A DNA stretch of 64,000 bases from Pomphorhynchus laevis (lineage: Eukaryota > Acanthocephala > Palaeacanthocephala > Echinorhynchida > Pomphorhynchidae): contig WNNJ02002175.1 of assembly GCA_012934845.2 (NCBI GenBank), forward strand, positions 40,730-104,729, written 5' to 3'. The notes under the pieces were generated by a model, which was given only the letters and a program-made list of their open reading frames with translations, searched no databases and was not told the DNA's origin. Below are positions 51,640 through 61,035 of the stretch, piece after piece. Position numbers and translations under genes: made by a program. Position 1 is the first letter of the stretch. Each line of letters starts with the position of its first letter.

Positions 51640-52470
51640 TATATAAAAATACTAGAGATGACAAGTTCAATCGGAATAACTTGCTAAATGAGAAAAACGG
51701 TGAGCAAAAGCAAAGATATGTATGCGTAGTTCCTTATCATCCAGCATTATATGACTTGTAGCGAACTATTTTTTAAGGACAATACAGGCGAACATGAATA
51801 AATGGAACACCTCCGGTAATATTTTTCAAAAACACTGTTAGATACGAGGCGTTTGTAATAAATTATAACTTTAATCAATCTTCGGTTGATTTTACTTTAA
51901 GGAGCGTAAAGGAGTGTCTTTATAACTCATATTTTATGTGTGCAGACACTTTTCATCGGCTTGATAAATACAGGTTCGAAAGTTTCATGATAGTGTCCTG
52001 GTTTTAAAATGTCTTGGATACGGAAGAACAGCTCGAGAGGACCTATTGACATTGTTCATACTTTTGGCTTTTGTTATTTTTGTTGTTTACTCAGCTTCAG
52101 TGTCTCAGTTTATATAAAATATAAACAAAAAGAGAGCCAACTAAAGAGCATTATTTTCGATAACGTAAAATCAACCGAAGATATTAAAGTTATAATTTAC
52201 TATAAAAGCCACAAGTTAAACGATTTAATTATCAAAAATTCCCCAAAGTCCTATGAATTGTCTGTGTACAAATTTAAGTGTCCCGAACTCAAATGTAGCG
52301 CTGGTAACAACAACTATAAAGGGTGCACAACACAGATAATTAACAAACAAATGGCCAACATCACTATTCAGGCGCTATGAAATCTCATTTTCAAGAAGAG
52401 CATACTGAAATGCCATCGAAAGAAGAAATTCTAAAGGCGATACGGTATATTGATAAAAACAAAAAAAGCT
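51640..52470 (+). mobile_element. Penelope-like element GIY-YIG end, third family
   Basis: The ORF at 52009-52380 contains KVIIYYKSHKLNDLIIKNS, YKFKCPELKCSAGNNNYKGC and TTQ, then after the stop HFQEEHTEMPSKEEILKAI. This matches the C-terminal linker and GIY-YIG pattern (VYKF.CP...C......YIG.T) of a distinct Penelope-like group. Decayed. Confidence 0.6.
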
Positions 52471-52479
52471 AAAATTGAT

Positions 52480-53270
52480 CGAAGTGATCAAATAGAGGCT
52501 GTCGAAAATAAATCGGAAGAATGAAGGAATGACATAGACGTCAAATATTTTTAAAATCCTACATTTTTATTTTTATTTTGTAATTTTTGTTCTTAACGAT
52601 TTAATTTGATTGTAGATGAAATTCCGATGATGACAAAATTTAAAAATAATAAAATAATTTGTGGCAAAGTGGATGTCATGGAATATACTTAACAAAACTT
52701 ACCTGCAGCATGATATTCTAACTATCTGAATATTGGTACAATATTGGTACAATCATGTTGGTTACCAATATGAAATTACACGACAAAATTACAAAGAACG
52801 ATAAATTTGTTCGAACATTCAAGAGACAATTAATTTAACTACAAATTGAACTACTAAATAAAGAGGTCTCTAATCTACGAATCCTTTTTGGAAAATCCTT
52901 AATTAAAATCTTTCAAAAGCATACGCCCATACGAACAATAGCATATGTGTATCTTCTTCAAAGGTTATACGCCATTGCATACATGAATGCCGAGAAGAAA
53001 CATACAAACAAACTCTGCAAGCTTTATGGTGGATGGGTTTACACAAGAAATATAATTAATAGCTGAACATTTCAAAAGCTCAATAAAACGATGACAAAAA
53101 GCGAGTTCTCAACATTGGTTTAAATTGTTACATATGAACCAACTGTTGCATTATGTAAAGTCAAAATTGAAAAGGTTTACCAACAGCTCTTAGATCACTA
53201 ACGTAATCAGAGTATATAAATACCAAATCGGGATTTATAGATGAAATTTGAATCTATAAAATCTATAAAT
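52480..53270. other. No feature identified
   Basis: Moderately AT-rich. Stretches such as aagcatacgcccatacgaac recall retroelement sequence but no motif is clear. Confidence 0.4.
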
Positions 53271-53278
53271 TTATGTAT

Positions 53279-53863
53279 TTACGTTATATCAATGTTATCC
53301 GATTTGTAACGTTGTTCCAATGGCATATCAATGAACGTTCCGATTAGTAATTTCATATGATTTCTGTTAATAGATTTGATGTTGTCGCTGGAGGTGTCGG
53401 TGGTGGTGCTGGACGATAATTTAAAAAGAGCATCAGCTTCTTTAATTACAGTGTCTTTTTTCATTTTCATTAAATTTCTTTTATGCTCATTTTGAAGAGA
53501 TGAAATATTTGAACTTAAAGATGCTGTGGGAATTGATGCTTGCTGCGTCGACTGCTTTGCTGAATCTATTTTTAAATTCTGTACCGTTATGTCATAGTTA
53601 TTTTCCGTATATCTACTCTTGATAAGCTCTTCTAATTTATCAAAATCAATGTTGTCATTGTCGTCTTCCAGCATTTCTTTTAGCTTTCTAACAAATTCCA
53701 AATCGTTAGCAAATGTTTTTACAGTATTTGATTTGTTTACATCGCTGGATACCGCAGCGTTGATTCGTAGTGCGAGATTTTTATCGATCGGCTTGTCGTT
53801 GAACGCCGCTTTGTAATATTTTAACCGATTTTTAATGTATCTTTTGCGCTCATACTCTAGCAT
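53279..53863 (-). CDS. Unrecognised 194-residue ORF
   Basis: Open from ATG at 53863 (MLEYERKRYIKNRLKYYKAA) to a stop at 53279. Highly charged: basic N-terminal 25 residues, a helical acidic middle (KLKEMLEDDNDNIDFDKLEE), a Ser/Thr-rich linker, and a C-terminal block NHMKLLIGTFIDMPLEQRYK. No transmembrane segment. Composition is coding-like (more GC than the flanks). I do not know the family. It could be a single-exon host gene, a terminal exon, or part of a mobile element. The + strand ORF over the same bases is its shadow. Confidence 0.45.
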   Translation of the reverse strand: MLEYERKRYIKNRLKYYKAAFNDKPIDKNLALRINAAVSSDVNKSNTVKTFANDLEFVRKLKEMLEDDNDNIDFDKLEELIKSRYTENNYDITVQNLKIDSAKQSTQQASIPTASLSSNISSLQNEHKRNLMKMKKDTVIKEADALFKLSSSTTTDTSSDNIKSINRNHMKLLIGTFIDMPLEQRYKSDNIDIT

Positions 53864-53899
53864 GTTAAGAACGTTGTTATCTTGTTTGTATAACGACTA

Positions 53900-54300
53900 C
53901 ATATAGAAAATGACATTTTGAATTTCATTTATATATGAAGTTTATAAATTTTATAAATTGTTAATTCTAATTATTTGAGCTATTTATTTTTTTATGGTAA
54001 ATAAATAAAATCAGCATAATTTCATAATCAGTATAATTATAATTTAATAAATAATTAAATTATAATTATATTATAATTTTATATAATTATAATTAAATAA
54101 AATCAGCATATTTAATATAATTATAAAATTGAAAGAAAAAATTAAAGAAAAACTTTTAAATCAGAATTTGATAATAAAATAATAAATAATTAAATAATTA
54201 TAAATAATAAATTATTGATATATTTATATCAAGTAGAAATTTAAAATTGAAATTTAAAATAAAAAGCAATTTTCACCAATTGAATAATAAATAATAGACG
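53900..54300. other. AT-rich, no gene seen
   Basis: Mostly taatta repeats. The last 100 bp resemble the AT-rich tail of the Penelope-like terminal repeat in reverse. Confidence 0.5.
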
Positions 54301-54978
54301 ATGTATCCGCATAAGGATTAGAGGTCATTAGGATAATCTGATATACCATGTCTTAGGATAAAGATTAGATATCGTCAAGAGGAACCGCTTGACGATAAAC
54401 ATATTTTGGTCTTTATTTCGTGACTCAACATAGGTCAAAATATACTGACATATATTATATACAATATATATTATCTATTTATATATTATATTTAATATAT
54501 TATATATTTGTATTTTATATATAAATGTATATAATATTAATATTGGTTTTCTTCAAAATCATTTTTTCCTTCCAGTAGGAAACAGTCTACTGTGCGGTGT
54601 GCACTTCGTAGAAGTACATAACAAATCAAATCAGCTAACTGAGACTACGTATTTAAAATAATAATAAAATAAACAAAACAAAATAATGCTAATTCAAAAT
54701 TTAATAATTAAATAATAAAATTAATAATTGTTTATAGATTTTTTATAATCTAAATCAAGTTAAAATAAATAATTAAAATTTAAAATAAACGTCATTTTTA
54801 TGAATTGACCAATAATTAACAAACTCAGAATAAGAATTAGAGCTCATCAGGAAGAACTGCTTTGCTATCAGGTTTCGAAACCTATTCCTTCACACAACAT
54901 AGCAGCGGGACCAAATACATGCTAATGACGTATTCTCTATGATTCAATTTGGTTAATTAATCTACCTTTTTCTAATTC
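54300..54978 (-). mobile_element. Penelope-like terminal repeat, 5'-side part of a split copy
   Basis: Island-type sequences in reverse orientation at ~54310-54420 (decayed) and 54830-54960 (better preserved: tcatcaggaagaactgc ... atcaggtttcg ... caacatagcagcggg ... aaatacatgctaatgacgtatt). The natural continuation of this repeat is found on the far side of the 54992-59894 insertion. Confidence 0.7.
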
Positions 54979-54991
54979 AAAGTATATTATT
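54979..54991 (+). repeat. Target-site duplication, left copy (13 bp)
   Basis: aaagtatattatt, repeated exactly at 59895-59907. An uninterrupted relative near 62756 reads acaaagtatattatttattatccataaaaa, showing the pre-insertion order. Confidence 0.85.
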
Positions 54992-57900
54992 CACCTTAAC
55001 ATAAGTCTTGGTTATTATAATTCTTACATACTTTTAACAAAAAGTACTAGAAAAATTTTTTTTCTAGAACAAAAAATTTAAACAGCTTAAACACACAATA
55101 TATTCGAGCTTTCACTATCAATCAGCTTACTAAAGTAATCATTTAAGTTGATTAAATCATTTAAGTTGTTTTGAAGCAAAACATAATCAGCTTCGAACCA
55201 ACGGCTTACAATTAATTAATACAAAACCGAGCTTGGGATAACATGCAAGCGAATACGGCTAGTTGCGCAGTCTGTGGCGGATCGTTTCGCCTTAACGCAT
55301 CAGGTCATCTTCGGGTACACGGACCTGTGAACTTGCGCTGCTCAGGATCAGGACATCTACCGACAGCCAGCTCTCACAACGTTATCGCATCAACTGACAC
55401 AATACCTGAGTTTTTAGAAGCTAACGAGAACACCTCGAAGACATCGTTTCAGTTTGAAAAGATAGACAGTTCCTGCTGCGAAAATCAAAAGAGATCCTTC
55501 GAGCTTCTTCATAGGGTTTGGATGGAACCAGTTAACACGATCAAGCACATTCCTTGGAATCTTCGCCGCCGAGTTGCCAATGTTTTTTCCTCTTTAATTC
55601 TAGAGGCATTGTGCTCAAATTCATCCAACGATTGGGAGCGTTTGCTGTGCTTTCCGAAGCTATGCCTACAGACTTCCTCAGGTCGGCACCATGCCGGAGA
55701 CAACACTAGATCTAATATCAACGCGCTTATAGACAAATTCGAAAATGGAAGAGAGCGTGATTGCCTTTCCTCTTCGGGGCTTCGATCATCCAGGAAATTC
55801 AGAGGAACTAATGATAAGAAAAATGAATTTATGGAAGTCATCGAATTGGCGAGAAATGGCAATTTCGGAAAAGCGATGCGCCGCCTTACGTCGAATAGTG
55901 CATGCGAATTTTCAGAATCTTTACGCGGTAAACTGACAGAGCTACACCCCTTACATGATGTTCTCCAAAGTCCTGGACAGCCATCTTTGAATACCCCCTT
56001 GTCGGTTGACTCAGACATAGTTGAGGCCGCAGTATCATCATTCCCACCCTCTTCCTCTCCTGGCTGTTTAGGTTTGAGGGCAGAACATATTCGAGATATG
56101 CTGTCGGTAGATCACGGGGTTTTGCTTCAACGCCTAACATCACTAGTCAACAACATGATCGCTGGTACTCTCCCGAACGACCTCGTGCCCTTTGTCGCCG
56201 GTGCTAATCTCATGGCATTGAACAAACCAGATGGAGGGATCCGCCCCATTGCCATTGGGGAGACATTACGTCGTCTTTGCGCTAAGTGTATTTGCTCCAA
56301 ACTTCGACAGCGATTTGCCGAATCCCTCCATCCGCACCAGCTCGGTGTAGCGACGCCAAACGGAATGGAACAGATAGTACATCAAGCACGTCGGCTACAA
56401 CAACTTCATGATCAAAATGTTAATTGGGTTTGGGCTAAAATCGACTTGGCTAATGCTTTTAACACGCTGAACCGGGATTCCTTCGTCAACGCGATCGATA
56501 AGAATTTTCCAGAAATTAGTCGTTGGACATCATGGTGCTACGGCACTACCTCAAGCCTTCGGTTCGGTAGCCTGAAACCTCTTCAGTCTCGAAGAGGGGT
56601 ACAACAAGGAGATCCTCTTGGTCCAGTTCTATTTTGCCTGGCGATTGATCCGATTGTGGTCCAGATATCGGAGATTGAAGGTGTCAGCTTAAATAGGTGG
56701 TACCTCGACGACGGAATAATCGGCGGTACTCCTATTGCGGTGGGCGAGGCTCTGGCTCGTCTTGCTGCTAATTTTCCTGCGATTGGACTGTCTATTAACT
56801 GGAAAAAAACCGAAGTAATTGGTAGGGAAGACAAGGTCGACTTGATAAAGAACAGATGCCCATGGATCACATTGGTCAACACCACAAAAAACTTTACAAT
56901 TCTTGGAAGTCCCATCGGGTCTAAGGAACATTGTTCGGGATACCTTGTCGATGTTGTTCTACCATCCCTGCGTCAAACTCTGGACTCGCTCGAAAATCTC
57001 CCTAACCCACAAGTTGCTTTCATCCTGCTTCGTAGCTGCGCATCCGCTCCACGGGTAAACCATTTAATGCGCACTATAGACCCCGCCTTCGCCGAAGAGT
57101 TTTTCCGTTTGTTCGACCGCTTGATATTGAAGTGTTTTAGCAATATCACTTCTATTCAACCCGATAAGTGGGCGTGGATGCAAGCTTGCTTACCGCTGAA
57201 GATGGGAGGACTGGGCCTTCGAAGCTGCTTCCAACACTCTCAGGCAGCCTTCCTGTCTAGTGTAGACACTGTCGCTAGCCAATTAAATCTTGACCCTTTA
57301 ACTTTCCCTGGGTACGAATTCGTTAAATCTATTATTCCGCAACATGTAGGCAATCCGCAAACAAATCAACGAGGATTATCTTGTCACATTGACGAAGTGT
57401 CGCGCAGCAGGCTATTGGAGAATGCCGATCGCTTCAATACTGCCCGATTATTGGCAGTTTCATGCCCACACGCGTGTGCTTGGTTACAGGCCGTCCCTAG
57501 CAAAGCCACACATATGAACTTGGCACCAAATGAATTCGTTGTGCTACTACGTCTTTGGTTAGGGTTGTCTCTCTGGAACAGTGATTATCGATGCAGACGC
57601 TGCCTTAGGATGGCAGACAAATTCGGCTTCCACGCCTTAACATGTCAGTTTGGAGGCCACCCTGGAATTCGACATGATAGCTTGAGGGATACAGTCTTTC
57701 AAGCAGCGGTTTCTGCTGGATTGAGGGTGGCAAAGGAGGTACCCAACCTTATTCGTGGTTTGCGAGAGAGACCGGCGGACATTCTATTTTATAAGGACCC
57801 TCCTTTAGCAGTTGATTTTGCCGTAACTAACCCTCAACAAAATGCTTATATTTCCATGGCTTCTGAGATCCCTGGCTATGCCGCAAGCAAGTATGCCACC

Positions 57901-59894
57901 TGTGTCAAGGAAAGGAAATATAAACGCAAATTAGAGGAGAATGGATACAGTTTTACGGCAGCAGTTGTTGAAACTTACGGAGGATGGAACCCCCAAGGGG
58001 AAAAGCTAATTCGTTTCATTGCTCGTTCTATGTCATGTAGAAACGGTACCCCGTATTGTAGCACAGCGGGTCAGTTATTTCAGCGCTTGTCCGTCGCACT
58101 GATGAGAGGAAATGCTAAAGCGATCCTCAAAAGTCTTGACGAGATGGGCCAACCCTTACTAGAGAAAAGTCTTGGATTTTGTGACGACCCATCTCCGCGA
58201 CTCTTTTCTTTGAGCAACCTTGCACAGCCCGAGGCCCAGTCAGTTGAGATAGTTCATGACTCCAATATTCGGTCAGCTTCCGTCGTCAAAGGCGACCATT
58301 CTGAGGTTGACATGCCTGTCCTGCAACTCATGTCTCCACGACGACCTTCGGCATATCACTCAACATCTAAACAATCAAATAATGCTTCTTTGTCACTTCA
58401 GCAATCACCAACAATTAAGGAGGGGTTGATATCGCTTCAACCGAATATTGATCAACATACCTATGGAACTGCAACATTATCCAGATTAACACTTGCACCA
58501 TTTTTGAACCTTCCATTTGGAAATTCAAATTGTACTGAAATACAACAAAATATTTTTGGCACTATTCAGACAAATCCACATGCAGTTCAAAACCTTCTAA
58601 GTAATAATTTGGCTCAAAGACTTATGAGTAATCCTGCATTGCTTAGTTCAATTAAGCTTAACAATCCACAAATGCAAAGAGTGAGGGAGCAGAACCACGA
58701 GGTTTCACAATTCGTTAACAATCCGGATTTAATGTGTCAAACAATGGAAATGATTCGTATTCCTACAACTATACAGGAAATTACGAGAAACCATGACAGA
58801 GCCCTGATTAACCTTGAGAGATTACCGAGCGGATATAAAGTTCGACAGAGAATTTATCGCGATTTTCAAGAACCAATGCTTAATGTGGCACATGAGCAGT
58901 TTGGCGATAACCCTCTGAATACTTATTCTAGTTCATCTGGTACAGCTAACACTAGTCAAGTAGGAACTGAAAATACAAACCTCCTGCCAAACCCGGTGGC
59001 ATCTCAGAATACTACATTTCAAATCGATTCGTCTAGTTCATATGTATCTAATTCAAACCGTTTAGAGTCGCCTTTGCAATCTACGTCAAGCGAAAACACT
59101 AATCGGTATTCTACGATGAACCCTCAACAATTATTAGTAGTCGATGCTGAAAATCCTCTCATGTTATTCGACATGTTGCGGGCATCCAGTTTTAACCCAA
59201 ATATGAATAATTCTCTTTGCGATCCTGGTACTCTACTTAATCTGCTTAAGATTCTTCTTAATCTGCTGCGTACATATGAATTTATACAGGACGAAGGACA
59301 AAGAGAACAAGTACATCGTGTAATTCATGAGTTTATGAGTCAGTGGCCAATACCTGAAATTTGTGCTCTATGCACAAATACTCGAGCATTGAGGACGATT
59401 GTACAAATTCTAAAGAATCTAATTCGTCTTAGGGACACATCCCCACAAGTATATTCACAGTTGATATCTTCAAATATAAGCGGTCTAGTCGATAATCAAA
59501 TGAATAGTCAACCTACTTCATCTGATGTGGATTCTTTTCGATCACCAAGCAATAGACAAACAGCTTATGCAACAACAGTATTTCAAAATTTACAATACTC
59601 AAATCAAGATTATACTGCTTCGTTGTTTCAACCATTAGATCGTCTTCATCTCCAGCAACATCAGCCGACAAATCAACAACCAAACCAAACTCAAGAACAT
59701 CTTTATGCATCCGAACTTGTACAAATGCAGACATTGGGATTCCATAGCCGTGATACTAATCTGGAAGAGCTTGCTGCATCTATGGGGGACGCAAAAATGG
59801 CTGTGGAACGTAATGAAGATTTTGATTGATTGACTAAATTGTTGCTTAGTGGAATTGTAGAAATTTAATTAAATCATTTAAGTTATAAAAAAAA
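54992..59894 (+). mobile_element. Retrotransposed unit carrying the RT-ubiquilin fusion
   Basis: A 4.9-kb unit: ~250 bp 5' leader, one ORF (55243-59829), a ~57-bp 3' UTR, and poly(A) from 59887. It is enclosed by the 13-bp duplication, with the tail on the expected (3') side, as target-primed reverse transcription of a polyadenylated RNA would leave it. ATTAAA at 59868-59873, 14 nt before the A run, could be the poly(A) signal. It interrupts an older Penelope-like copy. The uninterrupted ORF and the exact duplication suggest a recent insertion. Confidence 0.85.
55243..59829 (+). CDS. Fusion protein: non-LTR reverse transcriptase with restriction-like endonuclease, joined to ubiquilin STI1/UBA region
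   Basis: A single 1528-codon ORF from ATG 55243; the first zinc finger follows seven residues later, which supports this start. Order: N-terminal finger C8-X2-C11-X10-H22-X3-H26-X6-C33 with LRVHGP; RT ~260-560 (motif A IDLANAFN with D401; motif B QQGDPLGP with G456-D457; motif C YLDD, D489/D490); knuckle C784-X2-C787-X9-H797-X3-C801 then RHDSLRD; endonuclease with RPADI (D846) and AVDFAVT (D858). These make a complete protein of the R2-like superclade. A Ser-rich linker (~965-1080) leads to a ubiquilin: first STI1 region ~1087-1225 (NNPQMQRV..., HDRALINLERLPSGY, FQEPMLNVAHEQFGDNP), second STI1 region ~1292-1410, UBA ~1488-1528 (LGFHSRDTNLEELAASMGD). Ubiquilins shuttle ubiquitinated clients to the proteasome; the N-terminal ubiquitin-like domain that docks there is absent. 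No stop or frame break is seen. Activity and expression are unknown. Confidence 0.9.
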   Translation: MQANTASCAVCGGSFRLNASGHLRVHGPVNLRCSGSGHLPTASSHNVIASTDTIPEFLEANENTSKTSFQFEKIDSSCCENQKRSFELLHRVWMEPVNTIKHIPWNLRRRVANVFSSLILEALCSNSSNDWERLLCFPKLCLQTSSGRHHAGDNTRSNINALIDKFENGRERDCLSSSGLRSSRKFRGTNDKKNEFMEVIELARNGNFGKAMRRLTSNSACEFSESLRGKLTELHPLHDVLQSPGQPSLNTPLSVDSDIVEAAVSSFPPSSSPGCLGLRAEHIRDMLSVDHGVLLQRLTSLVNNMIAGTLPNDLVPFVAGANLMALNKPDGGIRPIAIGETLRRLCAKCICSKLRQRFAESLHPHQLGVATPNGMEQIVHQARRLQQLHDQNVNWVWAKIDLANAFNTLNRDSFVNAIDKNFPEISRWTSWCYGTTSSLRFGSLKPLQSRRGVQQGDPLGPVLFCLAIDPIVVQISEIEGVSLNRWYLDDGIIGGTPIAVGEALARLAANFPAIGLSINWKKTEVIGREDKVDLIKNRCPWITLVNTTKNFTILGSPIGSKEHCSGYLVDVVLPSLRQTLDSLENLPNPQVAFILLRSCASAPRVNHLMRTIDPAFAEEFFRLFDRLILKCFSNITSIQPDKWAWMQACLPLKMGGLGLRSCFQHSQAAFLSSVDTVASQLNLDPLTFPGYEFVKSIIPQHVGNPQTNQRGLSCHIDEVSRSRLLENADRFNTARLLAVSCPHACAWLQAVPSKATHMNLAPNEFVVLLRLWLGLSLWNSDYRCRRCLRMADKFGFHALTCQFGGHPGIRHDSLRDTVFQAAVSAGLRVAKEVPNLIRGLRERPADILFYKDPPLAVDFAVTNPQQNAYISMASEIPGYAASKYATCVKERKYKRKLEENGYSFTAAVVETYGGWNPQGEKLIRFIARSMSCRNGTPYCSTAGQLFQRLSVALMRGNAKAILKSLDEMGQPLLEKSLGFCDDPSPRLFSLSNLAQPEAQSVEIVHDSNIRSASVVKGDHSEVDMPVLQLMSPRRPSAYHSTSKQSNNASLSLQQSPTIKEGLISLQPNIDQHTYGTATLSRLTLAPFLNLPFGNSNCTEIQQNIFGTIQTNPHAVQNLLSNNLAQRLMSNPALLSSIKLNNPQMQRVREQNHEVSQFVNNPDLMCQTMEMIRIPTTIQEITRNHDRALINLERLPSGYKVRQRIYRDFQEPMLNVAHEQFGDNPLNTYSSSSGTANTSQVGTENTNLLPNPVASQNTTFQIDSSSSYVSNSNRLESPLQSTSSENTNRYSTMNPQQLLVVDAENPLMLFDMLRASSFNPNMNNSLCDPGTLLNLLKILLNLLRTYEFIQDEGQREQVHRVIHEFMSQWPIPEICALCTNTRALRTIVQILKNLIRLRDTSPQVYSQLISSNISGLVDNQMNSQPTSSDVDSFRSPSNRQTAYATTVFQNLQYSNQDYTASLFQPLDRLHLQQHQPTNQQPNQTQEHLYASELVQMQTLGFHSRDTNLEELAASMGDAKMAVERNEDFD

Positions 59895-59897
59895 AAA
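59868..59897 (+). terminator. Poly(A) signal variant and retrotransposed poly(A) tail
   Basis: ATTAAA at 59868-59873, then an 11-A run at 59887-59897 whose last three bases overlap the target-site duplication. Confidence 0.7.
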
Positions 59898-59907
59898 GTA
59901 TATTATT
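59895..59907 (+). repeat. Target-site duplication, right copy (13 bp)
   Basis: aaagtatattatt, immediately after the poly(A) tract, then tattaaccatccataaaaa, the normal continuation of the interrupted Penelope-like copy. Confidence 0.85.
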
Positions 59908-60644
59908 TATTAACCATCCATAAAAATGTTCAGTTAATGATTTTAAATTTATTTTTAATATTATTGTGTTGATTTATATATTTTACTATTTTCTGTTTGA
60001 TATATTTTTATAGTAACCTAGTTTAAAATATGTATCTATTAAATTATTTAAATGATTTTGAAGAAAGTCAATATCGTTACATATCGTTGCAATTCTTAAA
60101 ATTTCATTATTTTATGTATTATATTTTATATTATATGGTATGCATGAATGTTCGTGTAAAAATATGTTTCTTATAAATTTAAATATGTCATCTTTACGAT
60201 ATAAATTAAAAGTAGTTTTAATTGATGTTAATTTATTGTTCAAATCTTGATATATACTGTCTTTATCATTAATATTGGTTTTATTGAGAATGAGGCTACC
60301 TGGATAAATCTGTTCGCTTATTGAATAAAAATTGCTAGAATTAAATACACATATATCATCAATGTATCGAAACATATATTTCATATATTTATATAGTTTA
60401 GATTTAGTTTTTACACAGTTATGAACAAATTCATATTCTATAAAGCTTAAAAACAAGTCAGCCATAATTGGGTTACTATTACCACCCATTGGAAAACCTT
60501 TTATTTGTCTAAATATAGATGTCCCTACTTTTAAATAATTTTGATTAATTAAAATATTTAAAGATTCTAATAATTCAATTTTGTCCATATATTTACATTT
60601 ACTTGATGGTTTAACTTTTGTTAGATAAGTGTTATAATTATTAT

Positions 60645-60699
<55 letters not shown>

Positions 60700-61035
60700 T
60701 TTTCCGAATATAAGATTAATTAATTTTACTAACGCTTCTTTAATATCTACTAAATCTAGATTTGTATAAAGCGTACTAAAATCGTATGTATTTATATTTT
60801 GAAAATTTATTCCTTTTGTCTGTTCTAAAAATTCTTTTGTAGAATTAAAGACGAATATAAACAAATTATAAACAAATTCATATTCTATAAAGCTTAAAAA
60901 CAAGTCAGCTATAATTGGGTACTAAAATCGTTCTGAAAAGTTATTCCTTTTGTGTATTTTAAAAATTCTTTTGTAGAATTAATTCTGAAATAGTGTTTTA
61001 CACCAGTATCAATTTCGATTATCCTAAAGTATTTT
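59908..61035 (-). mobile_element. Penelope-like element, best RT copy in the window
   Basis: - strand frame 60903-60112 covers most of a Penelope-type RT: YDFSTLYTNLDL (motif A region), IFRQIKGFPMGG then NSNPIMADLFLSFIE (motif B), FRYIDDICVF (motif C), and the thumb region. The C-terminal end lies at 60110-59930, where the protein would finish as at 8606; no GIY-YIG domain follows. The copy carries a few breaks and a microsatellite expansion, and its terminal repeat is split by the ubiquilin-fusion insertion. A fossil. Confidence 0.85.
60648..60696. repeat. (TA)n microsatellite
   Basis: About 24 TA units inside the Penelope-like RT, replacing a short acatatatatgt stretch seen in the other copies. 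Confidence 0.95.

Noticed and set aside
55509-56018. 169-codon ORF on the - strand within the fusion gene
   Set aside because: Lies antisense to the clear RT-encoding frame and shows no motif; a shadow frame. The same holds for the - strand ORFs at 56583-56931 and 41563-41976.
55151-59884. 17-bp repeat attaaatcatttaagtt as the target-site duplication of the fusion unit
   Set aside because: The poly(A) tract lies outside (after) its right copy, whereas a target duplication must follow the tail. The 13-bp repeat at 54979/59895 fits instead.
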